Of a DNA stretch of 64,000 bases, positions 1 through 9,306 are shown one piece after another. The notes beneath the pieces are model-generated. The model was given only the letters and a program-made list of their open reading frames with translations, did not search any database and was not told the origin of the DNA. The position numbers and the translations under genes were made by a program. Source of the DNA: Hyphomonas sp. (GTDB lineage: Bacteria; Pseudomonadota; Alphaproteobacteria; Caulobacterales; Hyphomonadaceae); assembly GCA_020638455.1 (NCBI GenBank), contig JACKIK010000001.1, positions 1,054,001-1,118,000 of the forward strand, written 5' to 3'. Every line of letters starts with the position of its first letter. Positions within the stretch are counted from its first letter, which is position 1.

Positions 1-2
1 CG

Positions 3-2039
3 CCGGATACATGGGCCGGAATTGTGCTTGGCATGCTGGCACTGTGGGCTGGCCTCTCGGCCCTCGGCTTCCGCCGCGGCGATGCGAAGCTGCTGAAGGA
101 CGCCGCCGCGACCTCCGGCCTGCGTGCGGCCCGCCAGGCGCATGGGGTGGGCGGGGCGCTGTTTGCCGTCCTCCGGGTGCTTGCGCCGAAGAAGAAAGCC
201 GTGGACGCGCAGGCTCTGCACGAGCGGGAAGAGAGCGCCCGCGTGGTCCTCACCGATGATGACTACACCGCAAGAAGCTTCCTCAAGCGCCGCCGCAAGA
301 TCGAGGTCGAAGAGGAAGTCGATGACGAGGACTATGACGACGAGGACGACTATCCGGAAGCCGAAGCCGACGATTACGACGAATACGACGACGAGATCGA
401 CGAGGACGAGGAAGATGATGAAGAGCCCGCGCGCAAGCCGCTCTTCACCCTGCCCTCGGCTCGCTCCGCCAGGAAGCCGTCCGAGCCGAAAGTTGCAAAG
501 CCGGTGGAGCGCCGCCGCAAGTCCGCCCGCCTGCCCTCCATCGATCTGCTGGAGCTGACCGAAGAGCGCGCTGACTCGATCGACGAGGAAGCCCTGCTCG
601 CCAAGGCGGCCCGCCTGTCGGAAGTCCTCAAGGAGTTCGGCGTGCGCGGCCGCGTCAAGGAAGTGCGCCCGGGCCCCGTGATCACGCTGTTCGAGATGGA
701 GCCTGCACCGGGCGTCAAATCCTCGCGCGTCATCTCCCTGGCAGACGATATCGCCCGCTCGATGAGTGCGAAGTCCGCCCGCGTTGCCGTTGTGCCCGGC
801 AAGAACGCCATCGGTATCGAACTGCCGAACGAGGAGCGCGAGACGGTGTACCTCCGCTCGCTGCTTCAGTCGGATGCCTATACGGGCTCGCGTGCCAGCC
901 TGCCGATGGCTCTGGGTGAAGACATTGGCGGCGTGCCGACCGTGGTCGACCTTGCCAAGATGCCTCACCTGCTGATCGCCGGTACGACCGGTTCGGGCAA
1001 GTCGGTCGGCGTCAATGCGATGATCCTGTCGCTGATCTTCCGCCACACGCCGGAACAGTGCCGCTTCATCATGATCGACCCGAAAATGCTGGAACTGTCC
1101 GTCTATGAGGGCATCCCGCACCTGCTGGCGCCGGTTGTGACCGATCCCAAGAAGGCCGTGAATGCGCTGCAGTGGACGGTGCGCGAAATGGAAAGCCGTT
1201 ACGAGCTGATGTCGAAGGCGGGCGTTCGCAACCTGGCCGGCTTCAACGACAAGGCCGCGAAATACCGGAATGCCGGAGAGCATATGGTACGCAAGGTCCA
1301 GACCGGCTTCGACGAACGCGGCAAACCGGTCTACGAGACGGAAATCCTGCCCACAGACCACATCCCGAACATCGTGGTCGTGATCGACGAGATGGCAGAC
1401 CTGATGCTGGTGGCCGGCAAGGAAGTGGAAGGCTGCGTCCAGCGCCTTGCCCAGATGGCCCGTGCGGCCGGCATCCACCTGATCACCGCCACGCAGCGTC
1501 CGTCCGTGGACGTCATCACCGGCACGATCAAGGCGAACTTCCCGACCCGTATTTCCTACATGGTCACCACGAAGATCGACTCGCGCACCATTCTCAACGA
1601 ACAAGGCGCCGAACAGCTGCTCGGCATGGGCGACCTCCTGTACCAGGCGCCCGGCCAGAAATCCCAGCGCCTGCATGGCCCGTTCGTCTCCGACGAGGAT
1701 GTCGGCGCGATTACCGACTGGCTGCGCGAGCAGGGCGAGCCGGACTATGTGATGGATATCCTCGATGCGCCGGATGACGGCTCGACAGGCTCGGCGGTCA
1801 TGGATGCGATGCTCGGCACCTCGACCGGCGACGAAGACGACGACCTCTTCGCTCAGGCCATCGCCATCGTCGTGCGCGACCAGCGCGCCTCGACCTCATA
1901 CCTCCAGCGCCGGCTGAAGATCGGCTACAACAAGGCGGCCGGCCTGATCGACCGGCTGGAAGAAGAAGGCGTCATTTCCGCGCCGAACCATGCCGGCAAG
2001 CGCGAAGTTCTTGCGAACGGCCGTCCGTCACCGGAGTAA
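3..2039 (+). CDS. ftsK: DNA translocase FtsK, 5' partial
   Basis: Chromosome-segregation motor that pumps DNA through the division septum and activates XerCD at dif. The frame is open to the left edge, so the N-terminal membrane part is cut off; the first visible residues are the end of a hydrophobic helix. Next comes a linker with a very acidic stretch (about bases 310-430), then the RecA-like motor with Walker A GTTGSGKS near base 980 and Walker B-type VVVIDEMADLM near base 1375. The C-terminal winged-helix gamma domain (about 1845-2020) reads KOPS polarity sequences and contacts XerD, which is also in this window at 25948. All motor motifs are intact. The gene ends at a strong terminator. 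Confidence 0.95.
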   Translation, partial: PDTWAGIVLGMLALWAGLSALGFRRGDAKLLKDAAATSGLRAARQAHGVGGALFAVLRVLAPKKKAVDAQALHEREESARVVLTDDDYTARSFLKRRRKIEVEEEVDDEDYDDEDDYPEAEADDYDEYDDEIDEDEEDDEEPARKPLFTLPSARSARKPSEPKVAKPVERRRKSARLPSIDLLELTEERADSIDEEALLAKAARLSEVLKEFGVRGRVKEVRPGPVITLFEMEPAPGVKSSRVISLADDIARSMSAKSARVAVVPGKNAIGIELPNEERETVYLRSLLQSDAYTGSRASLPMALGEDIGGVPTVVDLAKMPHLLIAGTTGSGKSVGVNAMILSLIFRHTPEQCRFIMIDPKMLELSVYEGIPHLLAPVVTDPKKAVNALQWTVREMESRYELMSKAGVRNLAGFNDKAAKYRNAGEHMVRKVQTGFDERGKPVYETEILPTDHIPNIVVVIDEMADLMLVAGKEVEGCVQRLAQMARAAGIHLITATQRPSVDVITGTIKANFPTRISYMVTTKIDSRTILNEQGAEQLLGMGDLLYQAPGQKSQRLHGPFVSDEDVGAITDWLREQGEPDYVMDILDAPDDGSTGSAVMDAMLGTSTGDEDDDLFAQAIAIVVRDQRASTSYLQRRLKIGYNKAAGLIDRLEEEGVISAPNHAGKREVLANGRPSPE

Positions 2040-2075
2040 TCCGGACACAAACTAAGGTGGGGCACTACAGGGGCA

Positions 2076-2115
2076 CCCCCGGTTCGACACAGAAGCGAAC
2101 CGGGGGTTTCTGTTT
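2076..2115 (+). terminator. Rho-independent terminator after ftsK
   Basis: A perfect 11-bp stem (CCCCCGGTTCG at 2076-2086 pairing with 2096-2106) has a 9-base loop and is followed by the T-rich run TTTCTGTTT. It sits 36 bases after the ftsK stop and just before the convergent aldo/keto reductase, which it separates from ftsK transcription. Confidence 0.9.
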
Positions 2116-2121
2116 GTCGGC

Positions 2122-3138
2122 CTAACCCATCGGGTACTGGATTTCTTTCGTCACCTTGTGGCACGCCTTCATGACATCGTCCGGCAAGGTGAGGTCGGCT
2201 GCGGCGAAGATTTCGGCCAGCTGGTCGAACTTCGACACGCCGACAATCGTGGAGGCGACGAAATCGTGCTGCTTCGACCAGGCCGTGGCGAGCGTCACGG
2301 GGCTCATGCCCGCGTCTTTCGCGATGTCCATGAACCGTGCCGTGGAGGCGAGTGACTTCTCATTGACGAAGCGGTGCGCCATCGTGGCCTGCCGTCCGCC
2401 GATTTCGAGATAACGTGAGAAGCGTGCGCCTTCCGGCCTCGCGCCGTCCTGGTACTTGCCGGAAAGGGCCCCGCCCGCGAGCGGCGAATAAGGAATGAGA
2501 CTTACGCCTTCCTGCGTGCACACTTTCGACAGGGCGTCCTCGAAGCGCCGGTTGTTGAGGCTGAAATTGTTCTGGATGGTTTCATAGCGCACTGTGCCGA
2601 GCCGGCCGGAAGCTTCGAGGCTTTTCATCAGGCCCCAGGCGTCCTCGTTGGAGCATCCCACGATGCGCACCTTTCCGGCACGAACGAGGTCGTCGAGCGT
2701 TTCCATCGTCTCGTCATAGGCGGTGCCGTGATCCGGCCAGTGCGTCTGGTAGAGGTCGACATAGTCCGTTCCGAGACGTTTGAGGCTCGCCTCCAGCGCG
2801 CGGGTGATGTTGTGCCGGTCGAGCGCCGTCATGCCGGCGCGCTGGCTGCCCTTGATCCAGCCGTGCGAAGGGCCGCAGACCTTGGTGGCGAGGATGATCG
2901 AGTCCCGGTCCTTGGTCTTCAACCATTTGCCGACGATTTCTTCCGTTACGCCGGCCCATTTCGTGTCAGGCGGCACGGGATAGTTTTCGGCCGTATCGTA
3001 GAAATTGATGCCGGCCTCGAAGCTCGCATCCAGAATGCAGAGCGATTCCTTCTCGTCGACCTGGGACCCGAAGGTCATGGTGCCCATGCAGATGTCGGAT
3101 ACGTAGATGGCACTTCGGCCGAGGCGGCGGGTTTGCAT
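2122..3138 (-). CDS. Aldo/keto reductase (Tas-like)
   Basis: NADPH-dependent oxidoreductase of the aldo/keto reductase superfamily, cytosolic, 338 aa. The catalytic tetrad can be read in order: Asp and Tyr in FYDTAENY, Lys in LATKVCG, and His in YQTHWPDH. The C-terminal half has the cofactor-binding STIVGVSK segment. The best match by eye is the Tas/AKR branch acting on small carbonyls; the true substrate is unknown. The start at 3138 is chosen because the family N-terminus MQTRRLGRS begins there and a CAGGAGAG ribosome site lies just upstream; the frame stays open further but that sequence looks non-coding. Convergent with ftsK. Confidence 0.9.
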   Translation of the reverse strand: MQTRRLGRSAIYVSDICMGTMTFGSQVDEKESLCILDASFEAGINFYDTAENYPVPPDTKWAGVTEEIVGKWLKTKDRDSIILATKVCGPSHGWIKGSQRAGMTALDRHNITRALEASLKRLGTDYVDLYQTHWPDHGTAYDETMETLDDLVRAGKVRIVGCSNEDAWGLMKSLEASGRLGTVRYETIQNNFSLNNRRFEDALSKVCTQEGVSLIPYSPLAGGALSGKYQDGARPEGARFSRYLEIGGRQATMAHRFVNEKSLASTARFMDIAKDAGMSPVTLATAWSKQHDFVASTIVGVSKFDQLAEIFAAADLTLPDDVMKACHKVTKEIQYPMG

Positions 3139-3179
3139 GGCGTGACTCTCCTGTTCGCGGTCGGGCGGGAGACTAGCGG

Positions 3180-3208
3180 CCTCCCGCGCCAATGCCAGAG
3201 GCGGGAGG
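3180..3208 (-). terminator. Possible hairpin terminator after the TPR-sulfotransferase
   Basis: CCTCCCGC (3180-3187) pairs with GCGGGAGG (3201-3208) across a 13-base loop, directly downstream of the sulfotransferase stop on the minus strand. There is no T-run, so it may be only a weak terminator or an mRNA 3' stem. Confidence 0.4.
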
Positions 3209-3211
3209 AAA

Positions 3212-4888
3212 CTATTTTGTGATCCGTTCATCGGGCGCGAGGCAGCCGGCCGCTTCGAGCACACCGAGGGCGGGGCCGAGGCCGGCTTCGTAGCGCTTCC
3301 AGCGGGCGAGCGATGTGGTGTAGAGCGGCTGGCGCACCTGGGCAGAGCTCGCCGTCGCAACCGGCGCCGTGTTCTCATGGAAAGCGAGGCAAGCCGGTTC
3401 GAAATCGAGACCGCAGAAGCCGAGCAGGGCGCGTGTCTCGTTTTCGATGTCGGCCACGACACGCTCATAGTGGACCTCCCGGAACCGGTCCGGCGGCAGG
3501 GTGCGGGCAAAATGCGAGACCAGCCGGTCGAAGCCGACATAATAGCGCGCGCAGGCCTCCAGGTCGTAGGCATAGTCGTAATAGGGAAACCGCGTCGCGA
3601 AGAGCTGCCTGTAATTGCTCAGTACCGTATCGGCCGGATGTCGGCGCAGGCAGATGACCCGCGCATCCGGCAGCGCCGCGAGGATCGCTGGTGCGTAAAG
3701 AATGTTCAGCGGCAGCTTGTCGATGAATCGCCCTTCGAGGCCGAGCGTCGCCTTCACGCGCCCGATATAGGCGTGACCGAGCGCGGCGAGATCCACCTGC
3801 CCGGCGGCCGCCAGCGTTTCCGGGTCCAGAACCATGTTTGACGGTGTGCGGGCGAGCTGTTTCATGGCGAGGCCGAAATCGGCGAGTTCCCCGGCCGATG
3901 TGACGAGGCTATGGCCTGACAGGATGCGGTCCACCAGCGTCGTGCCGGTGCGCGGCATGCCGGTGATGAAAATGGGCGCCGGGCCCGCTGCCCCCGAGCG
4001 TCCCTTCAGGGTGTCTGCGAGGTGCGCTGATCTCTCAAACAGCGCTTCGTCGCGTGCAGGGTCGTAGCGGATCGAGGCCCATTTCTTGGCCTTTGCACGC
4101 TGCAGCCAGGCGAGCGCCTCTTCCGCATGCCCCATATCATCATGCGCCTTGGCGAGGGCGTGGCCGACACGCAGGGCATCGTCCGCGTCCTGCGAGGTCG
4201 CCGCGAAAGCCGCCTCCAGCCGCGGCACCTCGTTCGCGGCCTCGGTCTGCCGGGTGATCTGGACGAGCGCCGAAAGGGCCCGCGTATCGTTCGGCGCGAG
4301 CGTTAGGCAAGCCTCGTAGGCAACGCGGGTCTCGTCCATCCGCCCCACGAATTGCAGGGCCGCGCCGTGATTGTAGTGGAAATTCGGCTCATCCGGCCGG
4401 CATGCGATGGCGGCGGCGTAGAACGGCACCGCGCGCGCGTGCAGGCCTGCCCGGCTGAACACGACGCCCAGCGTATCGAGTGTCAGCGGGTCCGACGGGC
4501 CGAGCGCAGCGGCCATTTCGGCCGTTCGGACGGCCTCATCCCGTTGCAGGAGGGCGATCAGGCTACGGGCCTTGTGGGCGAGGGCGCCGGCATGGCCCGC
4601 ATCGGCGGCCAGTGCGCGATCGAACAGGTCGATTGCGCGGGCATGATTGCCATGGTCCGCCGTCAGAATACCGAGCAGGAAATAGGCCTCGGCCGAGGCC
4701 GGATTCGCCTTCAGGACGTCGAGACAGAGGGCATGCGCCTCGCGATAGGCGCGTTGGGCCAGCAATTGGCGTGCGTCCGCCAGCATCTTCGATTCGGAAG
4801 GGACCGGGCCCTGAAAACTTTTCAACGCGTCCGCTGCTCCTGCGCAGGAATTGGTCTCATCTGTGCCCTTTTTGCTGCGCTTTGTCAC
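3212..4888 (-). CDS. TPR-repeat sulfotransferase
   Basis: Predicted PAPS-dependent sulfotransferase with an N-terminal tetratricopeptide domain, 558 aa from a GTG at 4888. Roughly five TPR units fill residues 35-260 (for example the AEAYFLLGILTADHGNHARA repeat). The sulfotransferase domain begins with the 5'-phosphosulfate loop FITGMPRTGTTLVDRILSGH and has a 3'-phosphate region VICLRRHPADTVLSNYRQLF. No signal peptide is seen. The acceptor is unknown; TPRs suggest a protein or peptide substrate. The start is uncertain: an ATG at 4786 (MLADARQ) would keep all domains. It is divergent from the TonB-dependent receptor with 92 bases between them, a pairing that suggests related roles (inference). 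Confidence 0.85.
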   Translation of the reverse strand: MTKRSKKGTDETNSCAGAADALKSFQGPVPSESKMLADARQLLAQRAYREAHALCLDVLKANPASAEAYFLLGILTADHGNHARAIDLFDRALAADAGHAGALAHKARSLIALLQRDEAVRTAEMAAALGPSDPLTLDTLGVVFSRAGLHARAVPFYAAAIACRPDEPNFHYNHGAALQFVGRMDETRVAYEACLTLAPNDTRALSALVQITRQTEAANEVPRLEAAFAATSQDADDALRVGHALAKAHDDMGHAEEALAWLQRAKAKKWASIRYDPARDEALFERSAHLADTLKGRSGAAGPAPIFITGMPRTGTTLVDRILSGHSLVTSAGELADFGLAMKQLARTPSNMVLDPETLAAAGQVDLAALGHAYIGRVKATLGLEGRFIDKLPLNILYAPAILAALPDARVICLRRHPADTVLSNYRQLFATRFPYYDYAYDLEACARYYVGFDRLVSHFARTLPPDRFREVHYERVVADIENETRALLGFCGLDFEPACLAFHENTAPVATASSAQVRQPLYTTSLARWKRYEAGLGPALGVLEAAGCLAPDERITK

Positions 4889-4980
4889 AAATTTGAAGGA
4901 GAGCAGCTGCAGCGCTTGCGCCCGTTTGACCCTTGCTTCCTACTTGGTCACGTCAGGTGGGAGACAAGGAGATAATCTAG

Positions 4981-7494
4981 ATGAAAACCTCTCTCATGAA
5001 ACATGTGAGCCTCGTCGCCATGGCGGGCGGTCTCGCCCTGTCTGCCGTTGCGCAGGACGCGGCCTCCGACGAGACGGCCAATGAAAGCGAGCTTCGGGCC
5101 ACGACGATCACGGTGACGGCCACCCGCCGTGCCGAAAGCGTGCAGGATGTTCCGCTGAACATCGCAGCCGTCGGCGCCTCGCAGATCGAGGAACAGGGCT
5201 TCGACGAACTTGCCGACGTGATCGCCTATGTGCCTGGCATCAACGTGGTCGACCGCGGCGGACGGCAGGGCAACCCGATCATCGTCCGCGGGCTGAATGC
5301 CGACGGCCTCGGCTCCGGCGACGGCAACAACAATGGCGGCGGCACGGTCGCCACCTATGTCGGCGAAATTCCATTGTATGTGGACCTGAAGCTCAACGAC
5401 CTTGAACGTGTCGAGGTGCTGCTCGGGCCGCAGGGTACGCTTTACGGCGCCGGCACGCTGGGCGGCGCGATCCGTTACATTCCGAAAAAGCCGGACTTTG
5501 ACGGCGACACGCTCGACGTGCGCGCGGAGGGCTACCGGTATTCGGAGGCGGACGATTTCAGCTACAAGGGCGGCCTCACCGTCAACAAGGCGATCCTGCC
5601 GAACTTCGCCGTCCGGGCGTCGCTCGACTATGACGACGATTCCGGCTTCATCGACTATCCCTACGTGGTTCGCGATATCGGCGTTTCGGAACCCGATCCG
5701 GATTTCTACGATGCCAACGATGTGCGGAAGAACACCTACCGCCTGTCCGACGCGAACAGCGAGGAAACGACCTCCGGCCGCGTCGCTGCGCGCTGGGAGC
5801 CGACATCCTGGCTCGACGGCACGATGACCTACTATTTCCAGAAGGCACAGATCGGGGGCCGTCAGGGCTCCGGCTGGCGCTCGACGGTTCCGGTCGGCAA
5901 GTACGAACTCGGCAAGCGCGTTCCCGAGCCCAACGAGATCACCAACCAGCTCCTGGCCTTCGAAGTGACGGCCGACCTCGGTTTTGCCGAACTGACCTCG
6001 GCAACCGGCAAGTCGCGCTTCGACGACAATGGCCAGCGCGACCAGACCGACCTGCTGATCTCGCTCGAATACAGCTACGAAGCCTTCCCGACCTTCACGG
6101 CCTATACGCATGAGAAGACACGCGAGAACACGTTCAACCAGGAACTCCGCCTCGTTTCCAAGATGGACAGCAAGTTCAACTGGATCATCGGCGGCTTCTA
6201 CAATGATGCGGATGTGACCTCGTATTCGGAAGAATACACGCCCCATTATGCCGATTATGTCGGCTTCGACCGGCCGGACGATCTCGAATACTATTCGCAG
6301 TTCTATTCTAAGCTGAAGGAATCGGCGATCTACGGCGAGATCGGCTATGACATTACCGACAAATGGAGCGTCACGGTCGGCGGCCGTTACTACAAGTATG
6401 ATCTCGAATCCTTCAGTGACGTGGACTTCCCGCTGTTCGATGCCTTCCCGGACTACACCCAGACCGTCGGCATCGGCGACATGGCGGACAGCCTGAAAGC
6501 CGACTATGCGGCCGGCAGCCCGAACGGGACCGAACGCACGTCGCAATCCGACAATGGCACGCTGTTCAAGTTCAACACGTCGTACAAGTTCAGCGATGAC
6601 CTGCTGACCTACTTCACCGTGTCGGAAGGCTACCGGATCGGTAACTCCAACGGTATCGGCATCTGCGGCGCGTATGATCCGAACAAGACGCAAGGGGCGT
6701 GCGCCCTGTTGCCGGGGCAGCAGTATGGTCCCAATCCGGGCGACGTCTCGACCCGGGACGAAAGCCAGTTCGGTCCGGATACGACGACCAATTACGAGCT
6801 TGGTTTCAAGTCGACCCTGAACGGGGGCCGGGTCACGCTGAACGGTGCGGTCTACTATATCGAGTGGACCGATCCGCAGCTGTCGTCGGCGACGATCAAC
6901 GCGTCCATTCCGATCACGGTGAACGCCGACGGTGCGGAGTCGAAAGGCTTCGAGCTGAGCGGCGACTGGGCGATGACCGACAATCTCTCGATGCGTGGCA
7001 GCTTCAGCCACACGTCGGCCTCGCTGACGGCCGACGCACCGGGTCTGGTCTCATCGATCACCCCGCCGGGCTTCGCCACCACGCTGATCGACGGGCGCGA
7101 TGGCGACCGGCTGCCGGGCTCGCCGGAGAACCAGTTCTCCGTGTTCGCGACCTATGTGCACACGCTCTCCAACGGCAAGGACGTGACGTTCAATGGTGGC
7201 TATTCGTGGCAGGACAGCGTGCTGTCGCGGACAGGCGCCCGCGGTGGCGGACTGACGCTGGATTCCTACGGCGTCGCGAATGTCTCGGCCATGTATGACG
7301 CCGGCGACTGGCAGGCGACCTTCTTCATCAACAACCTGTTCGATGAGTTCTATGAGACGGGCGTGGTTGCCACGCCGCTGTTCAACCAGATCCTCACCGA
7401 CGATGATGGCGGCCTGGTGCACTCGCGCAGCTTCTACACCTATGTCGGGGCGCCGCGCTCGGTCGGCATCCGCTTCAACTACCATTTCGGATAG
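4981..7494 (+). CDS. TonB-dependent outer-membrane receptor
   Basis: Outer-membrane 22-strand gated channel of the TonB-dependent receptor family, 837 aa. It has a signal peptide (residues 1-24, ending SAVAQDA), a TonB box-like TTITVTATRR, then a plug domain (about residues 50-170) with the IIVRGLN and LLGPQGTLYGAGTLGGAI motifs. The remaining beta-barrel ends in the aromatic NYHFG typical of outer-membrane insertion. AAGGAG lies 8 bases before the ATG. The ligand cannot be read from sequence. No FecR/sigma pair or ABC importer is adjacent, so the closest clue is the divergent TPR-sulfotransferase. A strong terminator follows. Confidence 0.95.
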   Translation: MKTSLMKHVSLVAMAGGLALSAVAQDAASDETANESELRATTITVTATRRAESVQDVPLNIAAVGASQIEEQGFDELADVIAYVPGINVVDRGGRQGNPIIVRGLNADGLGSGDGNNNGGGTVATYVGEIPLYVDLKLNDLERVEVLLGPQGTLYGAGTLGGAIRYIPKKPDFDGDTLDVRAEGYRYSEADDFSYKGGLTVNKAILPNFAVRASLDYDDDSGFIDYPYVVRDIGVSEPDPDFYDANDVRKNTYRLSDANSEETTSGRVAARWEPTSWLDGTMTYYFQKAQIGGRQGSGWRSTVPVGKYELGKRVPEPNEITNQLLAFEVTADLGFAELTSATGKSRFDDNGQRDQTDLLISLEYSYEAFPTFTAYTHEKTRENTFNQELRLVSKMDSKFNWIIGGFYNDADVTSYSEEYTPHYADYVGFDRPDDLEYYSQFYSKLKESAIYGEIGYDITDKWSVTVGGRYYKYDLESFSDVDFPLFDAFPDYTQTVGIGDMADSLKADYAAGSPNGTERTSQSDNGTLFKFNTSYKFSDDLLTYFTVSEGYRIGNSNGIGICGAYDPNKTQGACALLPGQQYGPNPGDVSTRDESQFGPDTTTNYELGFKSTLNGGRVTLNGAVYYIEWTDPQLSSATINASIPITVNADGAESKGFELSGDWAMTDNLSMRGSFSHTSASLTADAPGLVSSITPPGFATTLIDGRDGDRLPGSPENQFSVFATYVHTLSNGKDVTFNGGYSWQDSVLSRTGARGGGLTLDSYGVANVSAMYDAGDWQATFFINNLFDEFYETGVVATPLFNQILTDDDGGLVHSRSFYTYVGAPRSVGIRFNYHFG

Positions 7495-7520
7495 GGCGCC
7501 GGGGGCCCCCTGATGGGAGA

Positions 7521-7547
7521 AGGCCGCCCTGCGGGGCGGCCTTTTTC
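7521..7547 (+). terminator. Rho-independent terminator after the TonB receptor
   Basis: A 9-bp GC-rich stem (AGGCCGCCC at 7521-7529 with 7534-7542), a 4-base loop and a TTTTT tail lie 26 bases beyond the receptor stop. It abuts the stop of the convergent deacylase gene. Confidence 0.9.
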
Positions 7548-8058
7548 ATTCCGGTGAGGCGAGAAGCTGCGTGAAGTCGATCACTTCGAAGCCATGCCCC
7601 GTCGCCGCGACGAATTTCTCGAAATCGGCCCGGGAAACGGCGGTCGTGCCGGTATTGGTCAGCGGGTGGAAGTTGACCGGGTCGTGCTGCAGCAATGCCG
7701 CATCGACCAGAAATCGAACGCGCCCGTCCTTGTCGTTCATGAGGGCGAAGGCGGTGACCGATCCCGGTGTCACGCCCAGCACCTCCTCCATCAGCTCGGC
7801 CGAGCCGAAGGACATGCGCTTCGTGCCGATCAGCCTGTGCAGCTGGTTCAGCTTCAGCTCCGAATGGGCCTCGGCCGCGATCAGCACCAGCGCCCCGTCC
7901 TTGTCCTTCAGGAACAGGTTCTTGGTGTGTCCGCCCGGCAGAGAGGCTTTCAGCTCCGTGCTTTCGCCCACAGTGAACACGGCCTCGTGCCAGTGCGTCG
8001 TGTGGGTAATGCCGAGCTGGTCGAGATAGGCGAAAAGATCGTCGGGGCTTGCAGTCAT
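7546..8058 (-). CDS. YbaK/ProX-type aminoacyl-tRNA deacylase
   Basis: Free-standing editing-domain protein of the YbaK/prolyl-tRNA synthetase insertion family, 170 aa, predicted to hydrolyse mischarged Ala-tRNA(Pro) (ProXp-ala/PrdX type). Visible signatures are the LPGGHTKNLFLKDKDG segment with its conserved Lys, the LIGTKRMSFGS region and the TPGSVTAFALMND stretch containing the GxxxP-type active-site loop. Length fits the family. The ATG at 8058 is preceded by AAAGGAC; a 19-residue longer frame to 8112 has no support. The exact tRNA substrate is inferred from family membership only. Confidence 0.88.
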   Translation of the reverse strand: MTASPDDLFAYLDQLGITHTTHWHEAVFTVGESTELKASLPGGHTKNLFLKDKDGALVLIAAEAHSELKLNQLHRLIGTKRMSFGSAELMEEVLGVTPGSVTAFALMNDKDGRVRFLVDAALLQHDPVNFHPLTNTGTTAVSRADFEKFVAATGHGFEVIDFTQLLASPE

Positions 8059-8110
8059 GGTGTCCTTTGGGCCAAGTCTGGAGGTCTTCGTCAAGCGTTG
8101 CAGGCCTCCC

Positions 8111-8848
8111 ATGCACCTCGATTGCTACAAGATCTACGATGTTGCCCCGGACCTTGTGCCGGCGCGGTCCAACCGCGACTGGATGGATGCCTTCACGGAC
8201 AGGCACCCGTATCGCTGCCTGCCGTTGACCATGGCGAACGCCACGGGCTGGGAACTGCTGTGCCCGATGGATATCAAGATCGAGTGGAATGGCGGGCCGA
8301 AGAATGAGGACATCCGCCTGCTGACGCGCGGCGACCCGCGCGCGATCGCCAGCTTTGCCGATGCGCATTTCATGCGTGGCATCGTGACCTTCCACACAGG
8401 CCATCTGTTCCGCACGCCGCCCGGTTGGGGCGTCTGGGTGACGGGGCCGCCGAACTGGCCGAAGGACGGCATCTATCCCCTGACGGGTCTGGTCGAGACA
8501 GACTGGCTGCCGTTTCCTTTCACCATGAACTGGCAGATGACCCGGCCGGGCAGCGTGGTGTTCGAGAAGGGCGAGCCTTTCGCCTTCATCACGCTGATGG
8601 AGCACAGGAAGCTCGAAGAGGTTCAGCCGGTGCGGAAGCCCCTCCGCTCCAATGCGGAGCTGGTGAAGGAATATGAGGCCTGGCGGGACAGCCGGGCGGA
8701 TTTCAACGAACGCCTCAAGGGCCGCGAGGAAAGCGCGATGCGCGAGCGCTGGCAGCGCCACTACATGAAGGGCCAGAAGCCGACCGGCGACAAGGCCGAC
8801 GCCCACCAGACCAAACGCCGCCTGCAGCCGCCGAAGGAAATGAAATAA
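8111..8848 (+). CDS. DUF6065 family protein
   Basis: Protein of unknown function, 245 aa, soluble, no signal peptide. The sequence starts MHLDCYKIYDVAPD and carries RNRDWMDAF-like and LPLTMANATGWELLCP segments, followed by TGHLFRTPPGWGVWVTGPPN and WLPFPFTMNWQMTRPG, which I recall as the DUF6065 pattern. The C-terminus is charged and helical (residues 190-245). The ATG at 8111 matches the family start although the frame is open to 8057; no strong ribosome site is seen for either. It is transcribed divergently from the deacylase. Confidence 0.7.
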   Translation: MHLDCYKIYDVAPDLVPARSNRDWMDAFTDRHPYRCLPLTMANATGWELLCPMDIKIEWNGGPKNEDIRLLTRGDPRAIASFADAHFMRGIVTFHTGHLFRTPPGWGVWVTGPPNWPKDGIYPLTGLVETDWLPFPFTMNWQMTRPGSVVFEKGEPFAFITLMEHRKLEEVQPVRKPLRSNAELVKEYEAWRDSRADFNERLKGREESAMRERWQRHYMKGQKPTGDKADAHQTKRRLQPPKEMK

Positions 8849-8851
8849 GGC

Positions 8852-9199
8852 TCAGCCCTTGCGGCCTGCCTTCTCCGCAATGCCGCTCATGCCCTGCCGC
8901 TTCTCCAGCGCCGCCGCCACTTCGTCGAGGCTGACACCGCGGACGCGGAGGGCGACGAGGGCGTGGTAGAGCATGTCGGCGGCCTCGCTGGCGACGCGCT
9001 CATCGGTTTCCCCGCGCAGGGCGGCGACGAATTCGCCGGCCTCCTCCGCTGCCTTGTCGGCGCAGGCATCGACGCCTTTCGCCAGCAGCTTCGCCGTCCA
9101 CGAAGACGAGGCATCGCCGCTTTCGGCGCGCGCATCGATGGTCTGGCCCAGATAATCGAGGGCAGCGGCGAGACGGTCGGAAGGGCCAAGGATCGACAT
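8852..9199 (-). CDS. hisE: Phosphoribosyl-ATP pyrophosphatase HisE
   Basis: Second step of histidine biosynthesis: hydrolyses phosphoribosyl-ATP to phosphoribosyl-AMP and pyrophosphate. The 115-aa all-helical MazG-fold protein shows KLLAKGVDACADKAAEEAGE and ASEAADMLYHALVALRVRG, giving the metal-binding EExxE and ExxD motifs. The length is normal for a stand-alone HisE. In most alphaproteobacteria hisE directly follows hisF; here an oppositely oriented crotonase gene (9307-10122) separates them, so hisE needs its own promoter, presumably in 9200-9306. Confidence 0.95.
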   Translation of the reverse strand: MSILGPSDRLAAALDYLGQTIDARAESGDASSSWTAKLLAKGVDACADKAAEEAGEFVAALRGETDERVASEAADMLYHALVALRVRGVSLDEVAAALEKRQGMSGIAEKAGRKG

Positions 9200-9306
9200 G
9201 GCCCCTCCTTAGCCTCCTTCCGCGAGGGGAGGAAGCCCGCCAGCTTGACGCGATCCGTCGCCGGGAACACCTTTCTGGAAACACAAGAGACAGGAAGGGC
9301 AGGGCC

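Noticed and set aside
310..430. Acidic low-complexity run in ftsK as a possible frameshift
   Set aside because: The frame stays open into perfectly conserved motor motifs; acidic linkers are normal in FtsK.
4948..7011. Long open frame antisense to the TonB-dependent receptor
   Set aside because: It has no recognisable domain and simply mirrors the codon bias of a high-GC gene; the forward frame has a signal peptide, plug and barrel.
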